From Heliocidaris erythrogramma (Eukaryota > Echinodermata > Echinoidea > Camarodonta > Echinometridae): a stretch of DNA of 64,000 nt. Shown here one piece after another: positions 11,180 to 24,110 of the stretch; position 1 is the stretch's first letter, and each line of letters begins with the position of its first letter. The position numbers and the translations under genes are program-made. Under the pieces are notes generated by a model. That model saw only the letters and a program-made list of their open reading frames with translations. It was not told the DNA's origin and searched no databases. The stretch spans positions 46,119,049 through 46,183,048 of the forward strand of contig CM046856.1 in NCBI GenBank assembly GCA_025617745.1. The letters are read 5' to 3'.

Positions 11180-13544
11180 CTGCAAGAAACAAATCAGTGA
11201 AAAGAGGATTGTTAAAACTTACAAAATGGTATACTACTTGGTAATAATAACCAAAAATATTTCACTTCCCTTTATCGCCTATCATATCTGTCTATCCTGA
11301 GGAATTTGCAGTGCAACATGCTGAAGGGTCGGTAGCAGAAGTTATCACAGTTGGACCAGCAACATCGATATCCTATACCTATCCTATACGGGACCAATTT
11401 AGGAACAAATTATAGTTATTGTCATCATTATTGGTCATGCTGGGCCTGGCCTTAAATCCTAAAACATGAAATTGAATTAAAAATCTACGGGGAGTTTAAA
11501 CAACAACCACATATAGACGTTACCAGAAATAGATCTTGAAGCAAGTGTACCTCTTTAAAATCATAATTATACCGGTACAGACACAGTCCCATGTCTGATC
11601 AGCTGATCAGACAGCATCCTCAAAGACATTGTGGGAATGTACAGTAGTTGAGATAGCAGACAGAAGCAAGTTGCTATGTTTATTTAGTGCAAGCATACAA
11701 TGTCTATTTGCATGAGTGACCTCTATTTGTGAGAGGTGATTAATAATAATATTTAGATACACGTCAGCAGCAAATAACGATGACACACAATAGCTTGCAA
11801 AAACCTCAACTTTGTATGATTCGGAAAAGAATAAAACCATGTTACCTTGCCCCGCCAAAGCTAAATAAAAACAAATATGTTAGTCTATGATTATAAACGT
11901 TGTAGTCACAATATTTCAACATTAGGGTACCAAAATAAAGATGTAAAGAGACATCAGTTAATTTTTTCTTTTATAGTACAGCACAATAAAATTTAGGTCT
12001 ACTGATCCAGCAACAGATAAAATCCAATGCTGACTTTTCTTGTGGGAACAGCAGCAATATACCACACAATGGAGGAAATACTGGTAAACAGGCATTTAAA
12101 ATTTTTAAAAATCCTGTAAAAAGATAAGTTTACCGGCAATGAAATTTATGTAAAAGTGTGATGCCATTGTCTATGATATCTAATACCTTGCTGTAGGTTT
12201 CCAGGATCATGTACCACTGAACACTATCGTCTTTCAAAAATGAAAAATAGTAAAAATACCAGTTGGTTCAAATTAGGGGGTTACTTGAACCTGAAGGCCT
12301 CACCGACGTGAGCTTTTTAATTCTAATGAATTGCCTTCATTGTACAGCAAACAAATGAAAAACCGACAAAGAAATAAGGAAGGTTTTGCCACTTGGAAAG
12401 AGATGGAGCTCGATAAAACATTCCTGATACAGAAGTTTGGATATCATTATTCAGGTTCACACGAAGGGAGTTAAACTTAAAGTTTCACTTGTAGTTTAAT
12501 ACAAAACTTAACTTGTAGTTATCTTGTAGTTTCAGACCCTATGAACGGACTTGTAGTTTCTAAACTTTAAGTTAACTTATAGTTCTAGAACCACAAGCGA
12601 GTTCATGGTTAATGCCAAAACCATGAGCAGCAGGGGGTCCTCCGTCGCAGTTTTGGACCATGTGGACAGAATAAACTAAGTTTCGCAAGATCGTAGTTAA
12701 CGATGACCTCTTTGTTCATGTTAAACTTCCGGGTCATACCCTTCGCCCGAACTATGAACACAGGATCTGTATGTGTAATGTACACACAATTGGTAGTATC
12801 TACTTCCGGTGTTAACAACAACGATCGCTCGGCTTGTAGTTTCAGAACGAGCATCGTTGTTTCTGGCCTAGGTGAGCCATCACTGTGGTTAGTGAGTCGA
12901 CGTTTCGTTAAGTTAACGTTTCGTTAACTTAAACTTTCGCTAACTTAAAGTTTCAAAAACCACTAGTCCCGTATGAACGTAGCTATTATGACCTTCTGAA
13001 CCTTTTTCAAACATGTACTTTAATCACTATTATAAAATTACAACAATAACTAAGTCAAACAGAGGTTAACCTTGAAAAGGATAACAGACAAAAAAGGTTC
13101 ATCACTAAAAAGACTTAAGGCCAAATAAAATGGATTCCCAGTAATTACATGGGCTTATGACCACTGTTTGAACGATGCTGCAAGCTCTGTAGTCCACTAT
13201 TCACATTAGTTGTTATATCTGAAATGACAAGTTAAGCAATAAATTTGTGTCCTCGTCTCAGACTAGAAGCAAAGAAACCCCTTTCATAATGAGCACACAT
13301 GTGGTTCTACCATTTATCAATATAAAATTTCCAAGTAAATCAATAAAATAATTATTATCCTTTTCATACTAGCCTTTGATAAAAGGTTGATATGGATGTC
13401 ACTATCAAGACATTTATGAAATTTACCAACATACACTCAGACGTTACCTGACATAACTTTTTTTACTGCATGACTGCACAATTCCTGTAGCAACTCAATA
13501 CAAGGGATCACCCTACCCAACAACCCTATAAAAATTATCCTTTG
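11180..13544. other. Upstream intronic/intergenic DNA of RNF41
   Basis: No conserved exon is recognised. Between 12480 and 12960 the motif CTTGTAGTTT recurs (near 12487, 12511, 12523, 12550, 12835) with several AACTTAAAGTTT-like palindromes, which suggests an old foldback repeat. The rest is AT-rich unique-looking sequence. Confidence 0.4.
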
Positions 13545-14151
13545 TTAAAGGGGTACTCCGGCCTAAAAATAATATTAATTGAATGAATAGAGTAAAATTA
13601 AACAAGAAAAACACTGAAAATTTCATCGAAATCCGATAAAAAATAACGAAGTTATTGAATTTTTAAGTTTTGCATTATTTTGGGAAACATTTCTATGCAT
13701 GTTATCATGAATATGTAATGAGTGAGTTGATGATGTCACGTCCCCACTTTCCTTTTTTAACTATATTATATGAAATCTTCATTATTTCATTTTTTCATAC
13801 ATGTCTATAAAAAATATCTCCCTTGCAACGAAATAAGTTACAGCAATGATAAACTTACACATTAAATAAGGAGTCAGTCCTTTTAGTTATATGCTTGGAT
13901 CAGAAAATTTGAATAATTGCAATTTCATATAATAAAATACAAAAGAAAAAGTGGGGATATGACATCATCAGCTCACTCACTGCATATTCATGACGTGCAT
14001 ATCACTGTTCTACCAAAATAATGCAAAAGTTAAAAATTCCATAACTTCATTATTTTTCATCCGATTTCAATGAAATTTTCAGTGATTTGTTTGTTTAATT
14101 TTACTCTGTTTATTCAATTCATATTAATTTCAGGCCGAAGTACCCCTTTAA
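13545..14151. mobile_element. TTAA-flanked foldback MITE (AAGGGGTACTCCGGCC ends)
   Basis: TTAA at 13545-13548 and 14148-14151 bounds terminal inverted repeats AAGGGGTACTCCGGCC and AAGGGGTACTTCGGCC. Long arms of about 200 bp pair across an AT-rich centre. TTAA duplication is typical of piggyBac and Kolobok transposons. No transposase is encoded. Confidence 0.8.
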
Positions 14152-14846
14152 GTCATGCCTTTGACATGAACAAAATTTTGAGCAATAAATAACCAGTTTA
14201 ATAGTCTGTACAACTGAATTCCTAATAAGACTAAAAAATAGTCATATTTTTCTGCAATAATAATAATAATAATATGTCTTGTTTACCCAGGGTAGCCTCA
14301 TCAGTATTATATACTGTTCTCCCTGAGGGCCCTGCAATCATATTATTATAATGACTGTAAAAATAATTTTTAAAAAGTTATCACTTACGTTTACTTGAAA
14401 AAGAGAGGAGCATTTTCAAACGAGAGACCATTCAGACCGGGAGTTCACTTTGAACTACACGATAAAATACTTATGCAACGTGCGAACTCAAAAAATTGTA
14501 TAACGCTACTATTTTTGGAAAGAAGAAATCTAGATTTAGAAAATGACAGCAGACAACATCTAACTAGGCCAAACATTCAGATTTCACAGTTACTAGTACG
14601 CATACATGTGCATATTAGGAATAACACACCCACAAATGAAAACTTACAAGATACCGGTAATAAGCTCTGTGTTTTCACTCTGTCCAAGTGCACCTTCAAA
14701 ACATTTTCTATTTTAGGTATTTGTTGATATGGCTCTCTTTTCAAAGAAAGATTCGGACTAGCTATACAGGAAGGCCATGCACTGAACACTGCATAGAGGA
14801 TGACCCATTATTATATTCTATAGTAAAAGTGTATTACATGTACATA

Positions 14847-15817
14847 TTAAAGGATAGTCGACCCTGATTACAAGTTGGTTTTAAAAGGAGCAGAAAAATT
14901 AAAGAAACGGGTCAGCGAAGGTTTGAGCAAAATATGATAAGAAATAAAGTTATGAATTTTTGAAGTTGTAATCAGTGAGAGCGATATGGTGCACTTTGCA
15001 TCTCATTAAAACCCCGGGTTTGTTTTGAATTACCAACAGACTTCTAGCTCTGTGCTTGCACGCAGTCATCACAACGGCAAAACAAGGAACCTACATTTGC
15101 GCCTGTATTTTGGCCATTTACATGTATGAGCTAAAACATTCCACATGAACTAATTTGTAGTTATAAATGATTGTCTGAAAAAAATCCTGAAATACGAGGT
15201 CTATTTTGTCGAGTTATAGCAACATTTTGAAATGAAATCATCCAAAAACTATCTATTATTTTCTGACACAAGTCTACCCCTGCATAAATATTCATGAAAC
15301 TTCATTTCCTTATTCAGGGTAGAAATTTCATATTTAGAAGTTTCGCTGATGTGACTTCTTTCTTTGCAGAGATATTCTTTCTCACATGATATTTTGCAGT
15401 AATTTGAAGCAGCAAATTATGTGCAGTAATGCCAAAATCACGATCTGCACCTACGATATTCACGAGTCAGCCGTGGTCAGCCCCAAAAATCATTATTTTT
15501 CCATTTTCTCTAAAGGAAATATTCAATCATACATGAACTTTTAATAGATATAATCATTGCTCATATGTTTTTACACAAAACCTGTATGAAACAAATCTAT
15601 TCCTTCATTACAAATTAAGGAAATGAAATTTATGAAATTTTCTGTACTTAGCAAATGAAAGATACATCACAGAGTTGCCAATTTGTGTTTGATGGATTGC
15701 AACTTCATCACTTTTTTATTTCTTATCGGAATTTGCTCAAACCTTCACTAAACTGTTTCTCTCATTTTTCTGTTTTTATTTGAATCAACTAAATACCAGG
15801 GTGGACTTTCCCTTTTG
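14847..15817. mobile_element. TTAA-type foldback element (AAAGGATAGTCGACCCTG ends)
   Basis: The left end starts at TTAA 14847. The right end, inverted, reads AAAGGGAAAGTCCACCCTGG and closes at a TTGA (15814-15817) in the expected place. The subterminal arms (TTTGAGCAAAATATGATAAG against its inverse near 15720) also pair. Non-coding interior. Confidence 0.7.
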
Positions 15818-16529
15818 AAGGCAATAATCAAAATAAGTAATTAGTGAAGTTGATGAACATGGAGAAGATATGAACTAAGGCGGCCATGCTGTGATATACT
15901 CGCCAATCAGGCATCATAAGCATCACCCTTTGAGCAGGTGCAACTCCTGAATATAACTACATGTAGTACACTCATCTGCACAGCACAAATTACAGACATC
16001 ACACAGAATGGTAGCCAAATACCGAATGGCTTTTACTATGGGAAGCCTTTTGTGCTAATGACTGGATTACACAACAGACCAAACGCTGGTTTATAAAGGA
16101 AAAAAACATTCCTTTGGATGTTGTTTACACACTGTCATGTTTGTGAGCAGTGACAGGGTTGTAACTGGAAAAGTTCACTAATATCGGGACATTCATGTAT
16201 ATCCTGGGCTCCTGGCTGAAATGACAAATAATGACATACATGTAGATGTACACCAAATAACTAAAAAAATTTAGGAATAGACAATGAGGTAAATAGCATA
16301 AAAAATAAATGACAAAATAGCAATTCCATTTAAAGATCACATTGCAAGAAAATTCCATCAAAATAAATATTGGCTTAATACTTATTATTGCATAGATGGC
16401 ATAAATTATACAAGGTTATCCAAATTCAACGCTTGGAAACATTTGAATTAATGATTATTATCAATTATAAAACGGTAAAATACAGCCCCCGATATAGCAG
16501 CTGAAGAGCTCCTCGAACGCTGCTGAGAT

Positions 16530-17105
16530 GTGTGACGACACACGAAGGACCAGTCCTGTCTAAGCAGACGATGTCCCATAACATCTTACACATTTTTCAG
16601 TGCCTGTTTTGTCATCTCCTCTTCACTTATTTCTCTTACTTGACTAGCGTCAGTCTTAATGTTAGTCTGTTGCCTCACTCTTAACTTCGTGTATGGTATT
16701 ATTTTGATGAAAAATGCAGCGTTAAAAAAATAAAGGAATCAGTCACTTGTAAACAAAATAAGACGCCATTGTATTTTCAGCTGCTTGCACCGGGGCATGT
16801 TCGGCGTTTCAAGAGGGAACGAATACAATCTGTGATATTATTCGGAGGGCTTTTCAATTTGAAAATGGGGTTTATTTCATTGATCATTGACCCTTCTCCT
16901 GTGTATTTACAATCAAACGGTTTTAGTTATCAGAATCAGTTTCACTTTCCCTTTTAGAATGGTGTGAAATAAGGTCATGTTAAATATACCAAACTCTTTA
17001 TAATTTGATAAATAATTGCATTGCAATTACGTTCATTCATTATAGGACGTCGTCTGCTTAAGCAGGATCGATCCCTAGTGTGACGACATCAAAACATCGC
17101 TATAT
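16530..17105. repeat. Inverted repeat pair (CTAAGCAGACGATGTCC)
   Basis: Sequence near 16530-16575 (GTGTGACGACACACGAAGG ... TAAGCAGACGATGTCC) is repeated inverted near 17045-17090 (GGACGTCGTCTGCTTA ... GTGTGACGACATC). The pair probably marks the ends of a degraded DNA transposon. No coding frame is credible between them. Confidence 0.5.
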
Positions 17106-18501
17106 TTCTGGCGAATCCTCGGATATTCCAGATGCTTAGAAGAGCTTTTATTTGTTGTTTTTATAATCATCAGATACGCAGATGACATAAAACTTATACG
17201 ATTGCCATCTGTAAGCTTCCCAGTTTCTAGTGATACATTAATTGCCATAGTTGTGATTTTCTTGCAATGTGATCTTTAAAAATGTCATGTTTCGCATGAC
17301 TTTTTGTAATGAAGGGACAAGGATAACGGTGTGCCTGAGATGATTTCCCAGATTCTCTGGTATTTAGCTTTTTATGGACTCAATAAGGCTAAAAGGATGT
17401 CACTATGCAGAAATATAATTAAATCAATTTTTTTTCAAAACGACAAGAAAAGAAGTCCGTGAAATGTTTCCAATATTTGATTTTAACAACTATTTTCATT
17501 CCTTTTGCCCTTGAAAATAAAAAATGCCATGGTTACTCTTCTCTGCATGTAACCTTGGGGTTAATGACAAAGCATTTATAACAAACCATTAATTCTAATA
17601 TCACAAGTGATCAACAAGGTTAGACCACAGGAAATAATGAAGCAAATATGTACACAATTTCCAACTTACATGTATATCGTAAATATCTACACTGGAAAGT
17701 GATGCAAAACTACGATTAACAAGTAGAGTATTTTTAATGAATGCAATGTTTTTCTTTCAGAGCTATCAGTTCATGACCTTGGGAAAAAGGAGGAAAATTT
17801 CTGTTCTCTCTTCACTGCTTTACCCCAAAATCATTTTTTTTTTTCCACTTTCTCTGTCAACCCTCCAACCCTGCACCCCATGAGTACATATACATGTACA
17901 CTGTCTAATACATGTCCTTCAACATTACTGTTTGCTCCTGGGACATTCTATCAAATTCTACTCTGTGAAATGTATGTATGCCGAGATGTATATGTATTAA
18001 TAGCATTAATTAAACTTAAAAATAATCTTTCCATATTCTTCGTGCCCAAGAGCATTTCCTTTACCCAGCCCCTCACACTCAGGCTTTCACCCCTTCCCAT
18101 TTGATTTGCTTTTCCTGTCACCTAGCTGGCCCTCAGAAACCAGAATATTCAAACATCCATGTACATGGCAAACCCACATATAGGAACAAGATCACATTCA
18201 TCTTAACTATACTAATGACTGAAGATTTTTTGTATGGTTTCTGGATTGCAAGAACAAGACAGACTTTCAGACAGGTACGTGTATGTATGATGTTTTGTTT
18301 GAATACAATTCTTCCTCAGATTTGTTATTCAGTCACAAGGGATCAGTCATAAAAACCGTCATTCCACTGTGACTCCCGTGACATTTGAAGGAAATTTCTA
18401 CTTTAAAATCTTCCAGCTAATCTATATTAAGTGCACATATCTTTTTTAATATTACTGATTTAGTGAAGGTATTGAAGTAGCAGATTTTGACATAGAGACA
18501 T
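17106..18501. other. AT-rich intergenic or intronic DNA
   Basis: I see no exon with recognisable protein similarity, no tRNA and no clear transposon end in this stretch. Confidence 0.4.
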
Positions 18502-18727
18502 TAAGCCAGTTCGTAATTACAATTTGCGCATGTGCAGATAAAGGTCATTGTACCGAGTACAATTGACCTTTATACACTTTCATAGTGTGCGCACCATGAT
18601 GCGAGTTCCAGTACGATTATAGATGTTGAACAAGTTGCGCGTCCACTAAAACAGATGCATGTGCGCATGTACAAATTCGGGTCATTTCACAATCATTTGT
18701 ACCATTTACTAATAACGAACTGGCCTA
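18502..18727. mobile_element. Small foldback MITE (GCCAGTTCGTAATTA ends)
   Basis: TAAGCCAGTTCGTAATT at the left and its near reverse complement AATAACGAACTGGCCTA at the right bound about 225 bp. Internal pairs include TTGCGCATGTGC against GCATGTGCGCATG. It also contains a shorter inner inverted pair, AAAGGTCATTGTAC and GTACAATTGACCTTT (around 18540-18571). Confidence 0.65.
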
Positions 18728-19617
18728 TTACTAGCAAATATATTTTTCTTGAAAGAAATCACAAGTTTACTAGCGTGACTCACGTGACAGGCTAGAAATG
18801 AGATTTTCATGCACCACTCCATATGAGGATGATTTTGTGTATTCAAGTCACTGGGAATATCAAATTTATATTTTAGGAATATAAACTTGATGACCTTTAG
18901 CAATCAACACAAAATTGGGTTTCAATAATATTGTCCCAGTAATCAACAAAAGGATCTTAAAATTGCGACTTGCCTGACAGGGAGCATGACTCACATGACA
19001 AAGTTAATTTTAGTGGTAGGAAATTAAATTTTGCATGATTTAAATAACCAATACATATCAAAAATATGATTTATGACCCACTGGGCAAGGATTACATGTG
19101 ACATTTTGAACTAAATCTAATTTTCAGACAATTTATGCATAATTTGCATAAATTATAATAATCATAAAATTTACATTTGGGCAAACAAGACTTTACAGTG
19201 ATGGATTTTACACTATTATTGATGCTTTCCCAAAATTTTATTTTGACTGAATCCTTCAAAGGCAAGATACAAGGATATATGGTGAAATTCATTTCTATTT
19301 GGCAAAATCTCAACCTTTTATTAACTTCCAAGCGAAAATGAGGCCTTTGAGCACTTACAGAGAATGGCCGAAAACAAATAAATCTGCATTCCAAGGTAAA
19401 TAGGATGTGCACCCAACTTGGCAGTTAATAGCATGCAATTCTGCTAACAAATGTCACCCTTATGGGGTGTTGCAAGAAAGTTGCGATTGATTGCAAGTTG
19501 CAACTGATCGGTACTGACCAATCAAAATCATTGTTGCAAGCACGTCTTCTTGAATGGGCAGACCCTGAACCATTCAGAATGGTTGTTCTAATTAGTCTAT
19601 TAATAGAAGCATTTAAA

Positions 19618-19775
19618 GTGTACCAATCACCCAAAAATATTTTGCTCTTTATATTAGGGGTTCCATGTCACTATACTTTGAAATATGAGCTTCAAATGTG
19701 GATTATATTAAAGAGATATTGCTAGTTGAAATAGACTCCCAATAAACAAAACAGTGACTTGTGAGGAGACTAGTT
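19618..19775 (+). repeat. Dispersed repeat, copy 2
   Basis: Reverse-complement relative of 5275-5445: GTACCAATCACCCAAAAATA, then ATTAGGGGTTCCATGTC, then AGTGACTTGTGAGGAGACT. Non-coding. Confidence 0.5.
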
Positions 19776-20483
19776 GTCATACCCTTACACGCTCACATAG
19801 AGTTGGGTTCAGCATGAGGTGGTTTTATGTTTTCCTTCATTTTCTTCATACTCCATAACCGTTAACCCATAGAAGGCCAGGTTAAGTGTTTTGAGGTTGA
19901 TTTTATACTTCTAGCTGTACACAAATTATTTTTTCTGGTGATTGACTAACATTTCCAAATGAAGAGGTCATTTTTAGCAACAAAATTGCAGACAAAAGTC
20001 CTGAAACAGAAAAAGTCACTTATTGACATTTTGGGCCACTGTAACATACATGCACATTAATAGAAATATTTGAAGAGCAATGTCTAAAGAAAACTAAAGC
20101 AATTTGCAGTTTATAAATTCTTTGGAAATTCAAAAAGCCTATTTATCGATGAACGTCAATAACTTCATTGTTATGGAGAAAGTTTTCACTAAGTATTCAC
20201 TGTATCTCTTGCTACAAATACCATTTTGGAATGGTTCAGTCATTTCATTTCAAAACATAAGTAGCAGCAATGTTATCCCTGAGTTGTGTTTGTTTTCCAT
20301 CACAGAAGGATAGAATTGGTAATATCTTTCTCTCTTTCTTTTTTATATGTAAGACCTACTTCAAAATACATGATCATGTAATGTACAGATCTGAACAAGT
20401 CTTTGCACTCTCTGCAACTTCTCCACCAGCTGACCTTCTGACTAGTATCACCATTACAAAAAAAAGATCATCTGCTAATAATA

Positions 20484-21085
20484 GCCAGAATGATGTTATT
20501 AAACTCATATACCTTTACACACTAATGCCTTCTGGTTCTCAACTGACAGTATGTTCTTGCCTCCCAAATAAGGTACTCATTTCCCACTTCAAACTTCTCC
20601 GTCCATGAAAAAAGTCATACTATTTCTCACTTTTTTTTTTCATTATGTCAGTGGCACAACCTTCATATCGTCATGAAAATCCACAAGACATGGGCACCGC
20701 TGCATCCTGTCTATTTTTAGTTTTACCAATCCCCTTCACTTGACCAACCCTCAGTGAAATTAATCAATCAACTAATATTAGAATCTTAAAGTGAATCTAT
20801 GAATATTTGTGAAATACTATAACCAATAATATGTTTAATACTTGGATTATTCTTCCATTTAATAGTTACCAATGACATTTTGAATTAAATGAAGAAAGAT
20901 CACCATCACAACAAAAACAAAAAAAAATCACTGAAATCCAGAAGGATGTTAACTCTTATACCTTTACACAGTAAGGCCCTTCTGGTTTTCAACAGACAAT
21001 ATGTTCCTGCCTCCCAAATAAGGTACTTTCTTAGAAGAAAGCTGGCATGGCAAAACATTCCCTGATTAACTCATTTCCCACTTCA
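20484..21085 (+). repeat. Direct duplication (20484-20595 and 20940-21085)
   Basis: Both blocks carry in order TACCTTTACACA, CCTTCTGGTT, CAACTGACA or CAACAGACA, GCCTCCCAAATAAGGTACT and TCATTTCCCACTTCAAA. The second copy has an insertion of about 45 bp. This is a local direct duplication of non-coding DNA or two fragments of one repeat. Confidence 0.6.
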
Positions 21086-21212
21086 AAGACAGACACTTCT
21101 AATTCAGATGAGGCAACGGGATGTGACCAAGCCTTCACAATTGGGACAAGGGAATTTACTACTTAACAGTCAGCTCTACAGTTAACAAGACATCACCTTG
21201 AACTTGGTAAAC

Positions 21213-21806
21213 TTAAAGGAGAATGAAACCCTGGGGAAAAATCAATTTCAATGAAAAGAGAGGATAATAGAGAGAAGCAATTTAAAAAAAGGTTCCATCA
21301 AAATCGGTTACGAAATGAGAAAGTTATGAAAGTTTGAAAAGTCTCATCTTACTTTCTATGGCGATTCTCAACATTGGCAATGTTGCTTCAAAGTGACAGG
21401 TTTAGTAGTTCAACCAGGGATCTCTGGTTCAACTCTCCATATGTTTTGTACAAAAAATTTCATATTTCCCCCATCATCTCTCAAGGTGCAGCTTGTCTCC
21501 TCCTTAGCTCAAGATATATCATGGGAAAATGTATTTGACATAACATATGTTGAGTTCACAAAAAGACAAGCAGCACCTTGAGAGATAATGGAGAAAATAT
21601 GAAATTTTGTGTACAAACATATTGAGAGTTGTACTACTAAACATTGCCAATTTGAGGATCGCCATAGAAAGTAAATTGAGACTTTTCAAACTTTCATAAC
21701 TTTCTCATTTCGTAACCAATTTTGATGGAAATTTTTGAAAATTGCTTCTCTCTATCCTCTCTTTTCATTAAAATGGATATTTCCCCAGGGTTTCATTCTC
21801 CTTTAA
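21213..21806. mobile_element. TTAA-flanked foldback MITE (AAGGAGAATGAAACCCTGG ends)
   Basis: TTAA at 21213-21216 and 21803-21806 flanks matching inverted ends AAGGAGAATGAAACCCTGGG. Arms of nearly 200 bp pair through the element, with a second inverted pair (CTCTCAAGGTGC against GCACCTTGAGAG) at the centre. A truncated copy lies at 54320-54699. A 62-codon open frame here and a similar one in the other copy reflect shared repeat sequence, not a gene. Confidence 0.8.
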
Positions 21807-21984
21807 AGAGACATCACATTGTCTGAGTGAAATCTTCAGTCATGTGCAACATCTTTACAATCAAAGGACAAAGGGCTGGTCACATATCAGATAGAGAGCT
21901 CGGCTGGGAATATATCAACGACTTGTCCCTTGATCAAGACAAGAATAAAATTGGCCTACATGTAGGTAGAAACAAGATGAATGC

Positions 21985-22030
21985 GACTGCGTCTCCTACG
22001 GCGCCACCTTCGTTAGGCGGAGGCATAAAG
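21985..22030 (-). mobile_element. Fragment of a Helentron-like head hairpin
   Basis: CGCCACCTTCGTTAGGCGGAGGCATAAA matches in outline the inverted head of the elements at 1-1129 and 48092 (TTTATGCCTCCGCC on the minus strand). No tandem units accompany it. Confidence 0.5.
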
Positions 22031-23214
22031 AGTACTGGTTCAGAGAAACTCAGTGCTGAAAGCTTATTAGCAGAAACCCAAAATTCACAAAATCCCTCAC
22101 TGAAATGTGGCAAGATTCCAAACCACTTGTCAATTGTTCCATTTTTTGATGCACTTTTTTAGTCGAGCCATAATATGAAAGTCAAAAATACCTACATTTA
22201 TAAATAGTTCAAGGGTAATATAATATTAAGGGTGTATTTCTAGAACATAATTACCAAACAAGCAAGCAATGTATTCCCCATGAAACAGTAAAATTTATGG
22301 AACTACCATAAGTAATTCTGAATGCACAGAAACATATGTGTTTGTGAATAATACACCACTCATAATATCAAACTTAATTAGATTGTCTTTTGCATACCTA
22401 CAGTACATCAAGCATCACCATGGACATGTACTCTATAGGAATCTTAAGACCGAAATCCTGTAAAAGAACCAACTATCTCAAATTTTACTAGTGTTTCTGA
22501 TTAGCCAATGTTTCATGCAGAAAAATAACCGAAACATTCAACTTGTGCAATTTGAGAATTTGTTTCTCATCACAAAAAACGGCTGTGGTTAGCTATTCAA
22601 AAAAAGTCCCTGGTTTTACAGCATAAATGGTTTATCATATAAGTAGAAGCCCATGGATCATATTTCTTAGTTTTTCTACTATAGCATGCGTATGTACATA
22701 TACAGATCTTCCAATAGATATACTTGCGGCACATCACAAGACAGATGATTCACACATTTGTGACCAACAAATGTGAGCATTACTGTACGGGTTAAAGCAC
22801 AGGAGGAGGGAGGGGGTGTTCCCCTATCCCCATCATTTCTTTGTTTCTTATCTTGCTGCTTGTACGTTATTTGTTTGGAAGGTTTCTTGGATCTGAGATG
22901 GTTATCGTTGCATGTTACCATGGAGATAATTGCACATGTTCCATGAATCATTCCCTCACAAGTTCACAATGCCTTTGCAACCGAGAGCAGGAAAACAAGT
23001 TGGCAAATCTTGCAAAATTCTAGCCGGTGAGCGGTTACTTATGGACTACACACACTAAAAACCTCCTTTTGTGTTTGTCTGTTGTTCTTAAAATTGCAGT
23101 GTGCAAATTCAGCCTTCTACTGAATTAAAAGTAAGTGTACATTTGAGAAAGATTTTGGGATCTTATATTTGATTTCATTTATATATGTATGAATATTCAT
23201 TTTACTTAAATAAC
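22031..23214. other. Intergenic DNA without recognised features
   Basis: AT-rich. Only short chance reading frames are present. Confidence 0.4.
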
Positions 23215-23336
23215 CAGAGGCGTCGGAACGTCGGGCTCGGATAATGCAATGGGGGAGGGGGGACATCTTTTGTCCGCCAGACAAAAGATCCCCCCCCCCC
23301 AACGCAATGTCCGAATCAGACGTTCCAACGCCTCTG
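23215..23336. mobile_element. Small hairpin MITE (CAGAGGCGT...GGAACGTC ends)
   Basis: CAGAGGCGTCGGAACGTC at the left and its near reverse complement GACGTTCCAACGCCTCTG at the right enclose a GC-rich stem with G and C runs and a small central loop (TTTTGTCCGCCAGACAAAA). The CAG...CTG ends suggest a hAT relative, but the flanking 8-mers do not match. Confidence 0.7.
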
Positions 23337-23949
23337 CTAAAAAAATAGTTTATTAGTGATTTTTAGTATAAAGGCACAAGCTTATTGCCCTTCAACCACT
23401 CTCTTCCATCATGTGCTTGGTTTCACAACAAGAAAAACTTTCTGCAAGTTACACATTTCTGTGATGTCAGTTTGGAAGAACATCATTGTAGAAATGTCCC
23501 CCGACAAGGAATGCTGCTCAAATGCCCTCATATTCAAAATATGACGAGAAATATGTTCTGGCCGAACATTCATGCCACATGCCTGTGCGGTCCCATATAC
23601 CCATTTCTGTGTGCAGTGCATGTGCTTTTCAGGGAGAATTGATCAATTTCTTATCATTTTGATGATTCCAAAACCTCACAGTAGACACTTATTCTTACGT
23701 AGACATGATCAACCTGTCCCAATTGCTTTGAGACAGTTTCTTTCATAATGTACAAGTAATTGCATTACCAGAACTCAATTTTATCTTTAACTTTATGGAT
23801 AGCTACCAACAAATTGTAAACAGCATATTTAGACATGCATAGGATATTTATTTGTTTTATTTATCCATGCAGCAGCATGCCAGTCTTTCACAAGAAATGT
23901 ATGATTTCTTCATGAAACTGTTTCTTGTGTCATTCCCTGCTATAATCAG

Positions 23950-24110
23950 ATGTCAAGAAACTTCCCAAGAAGAATTTTTAATACAGCAAAGATACGAGCT
24001 CGATGGAATCGATTTACCCAGCCTCCTCAACCCTCTCGTTCCCGCCAGCAACCTTGTATGTGCAACCGACGTAACCATTGTCGCCGCAGTCTTCCAGAGA
24101 ACAGAATTCG
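23950..24110 (+). CDS. Exon-like block, unidentified (candidate only)
   Basis: An acceptor-like ataatcag precedes 23950 and a donor-like G|gtaaga follows 24110 (161 nt, phase 2 in, phase 1 out). The open frame reads on from QETSQEEFLIQQRYELDGID with many C-ending codons, unlike the AT-rich flanks. I do not recognise the protein and see no partner exon. It could be a lone exon of an unannotated gene, a decayed transposon fragment or chance. Confidence 0.2.

Noticed and set aside
21393..21581. Conserved small protein shared with 54334-54582
   Set aside because: Both frames lie in copies of one foldback MITE; the similarity is of the DNA repeat, and the frame differs in strand and length.
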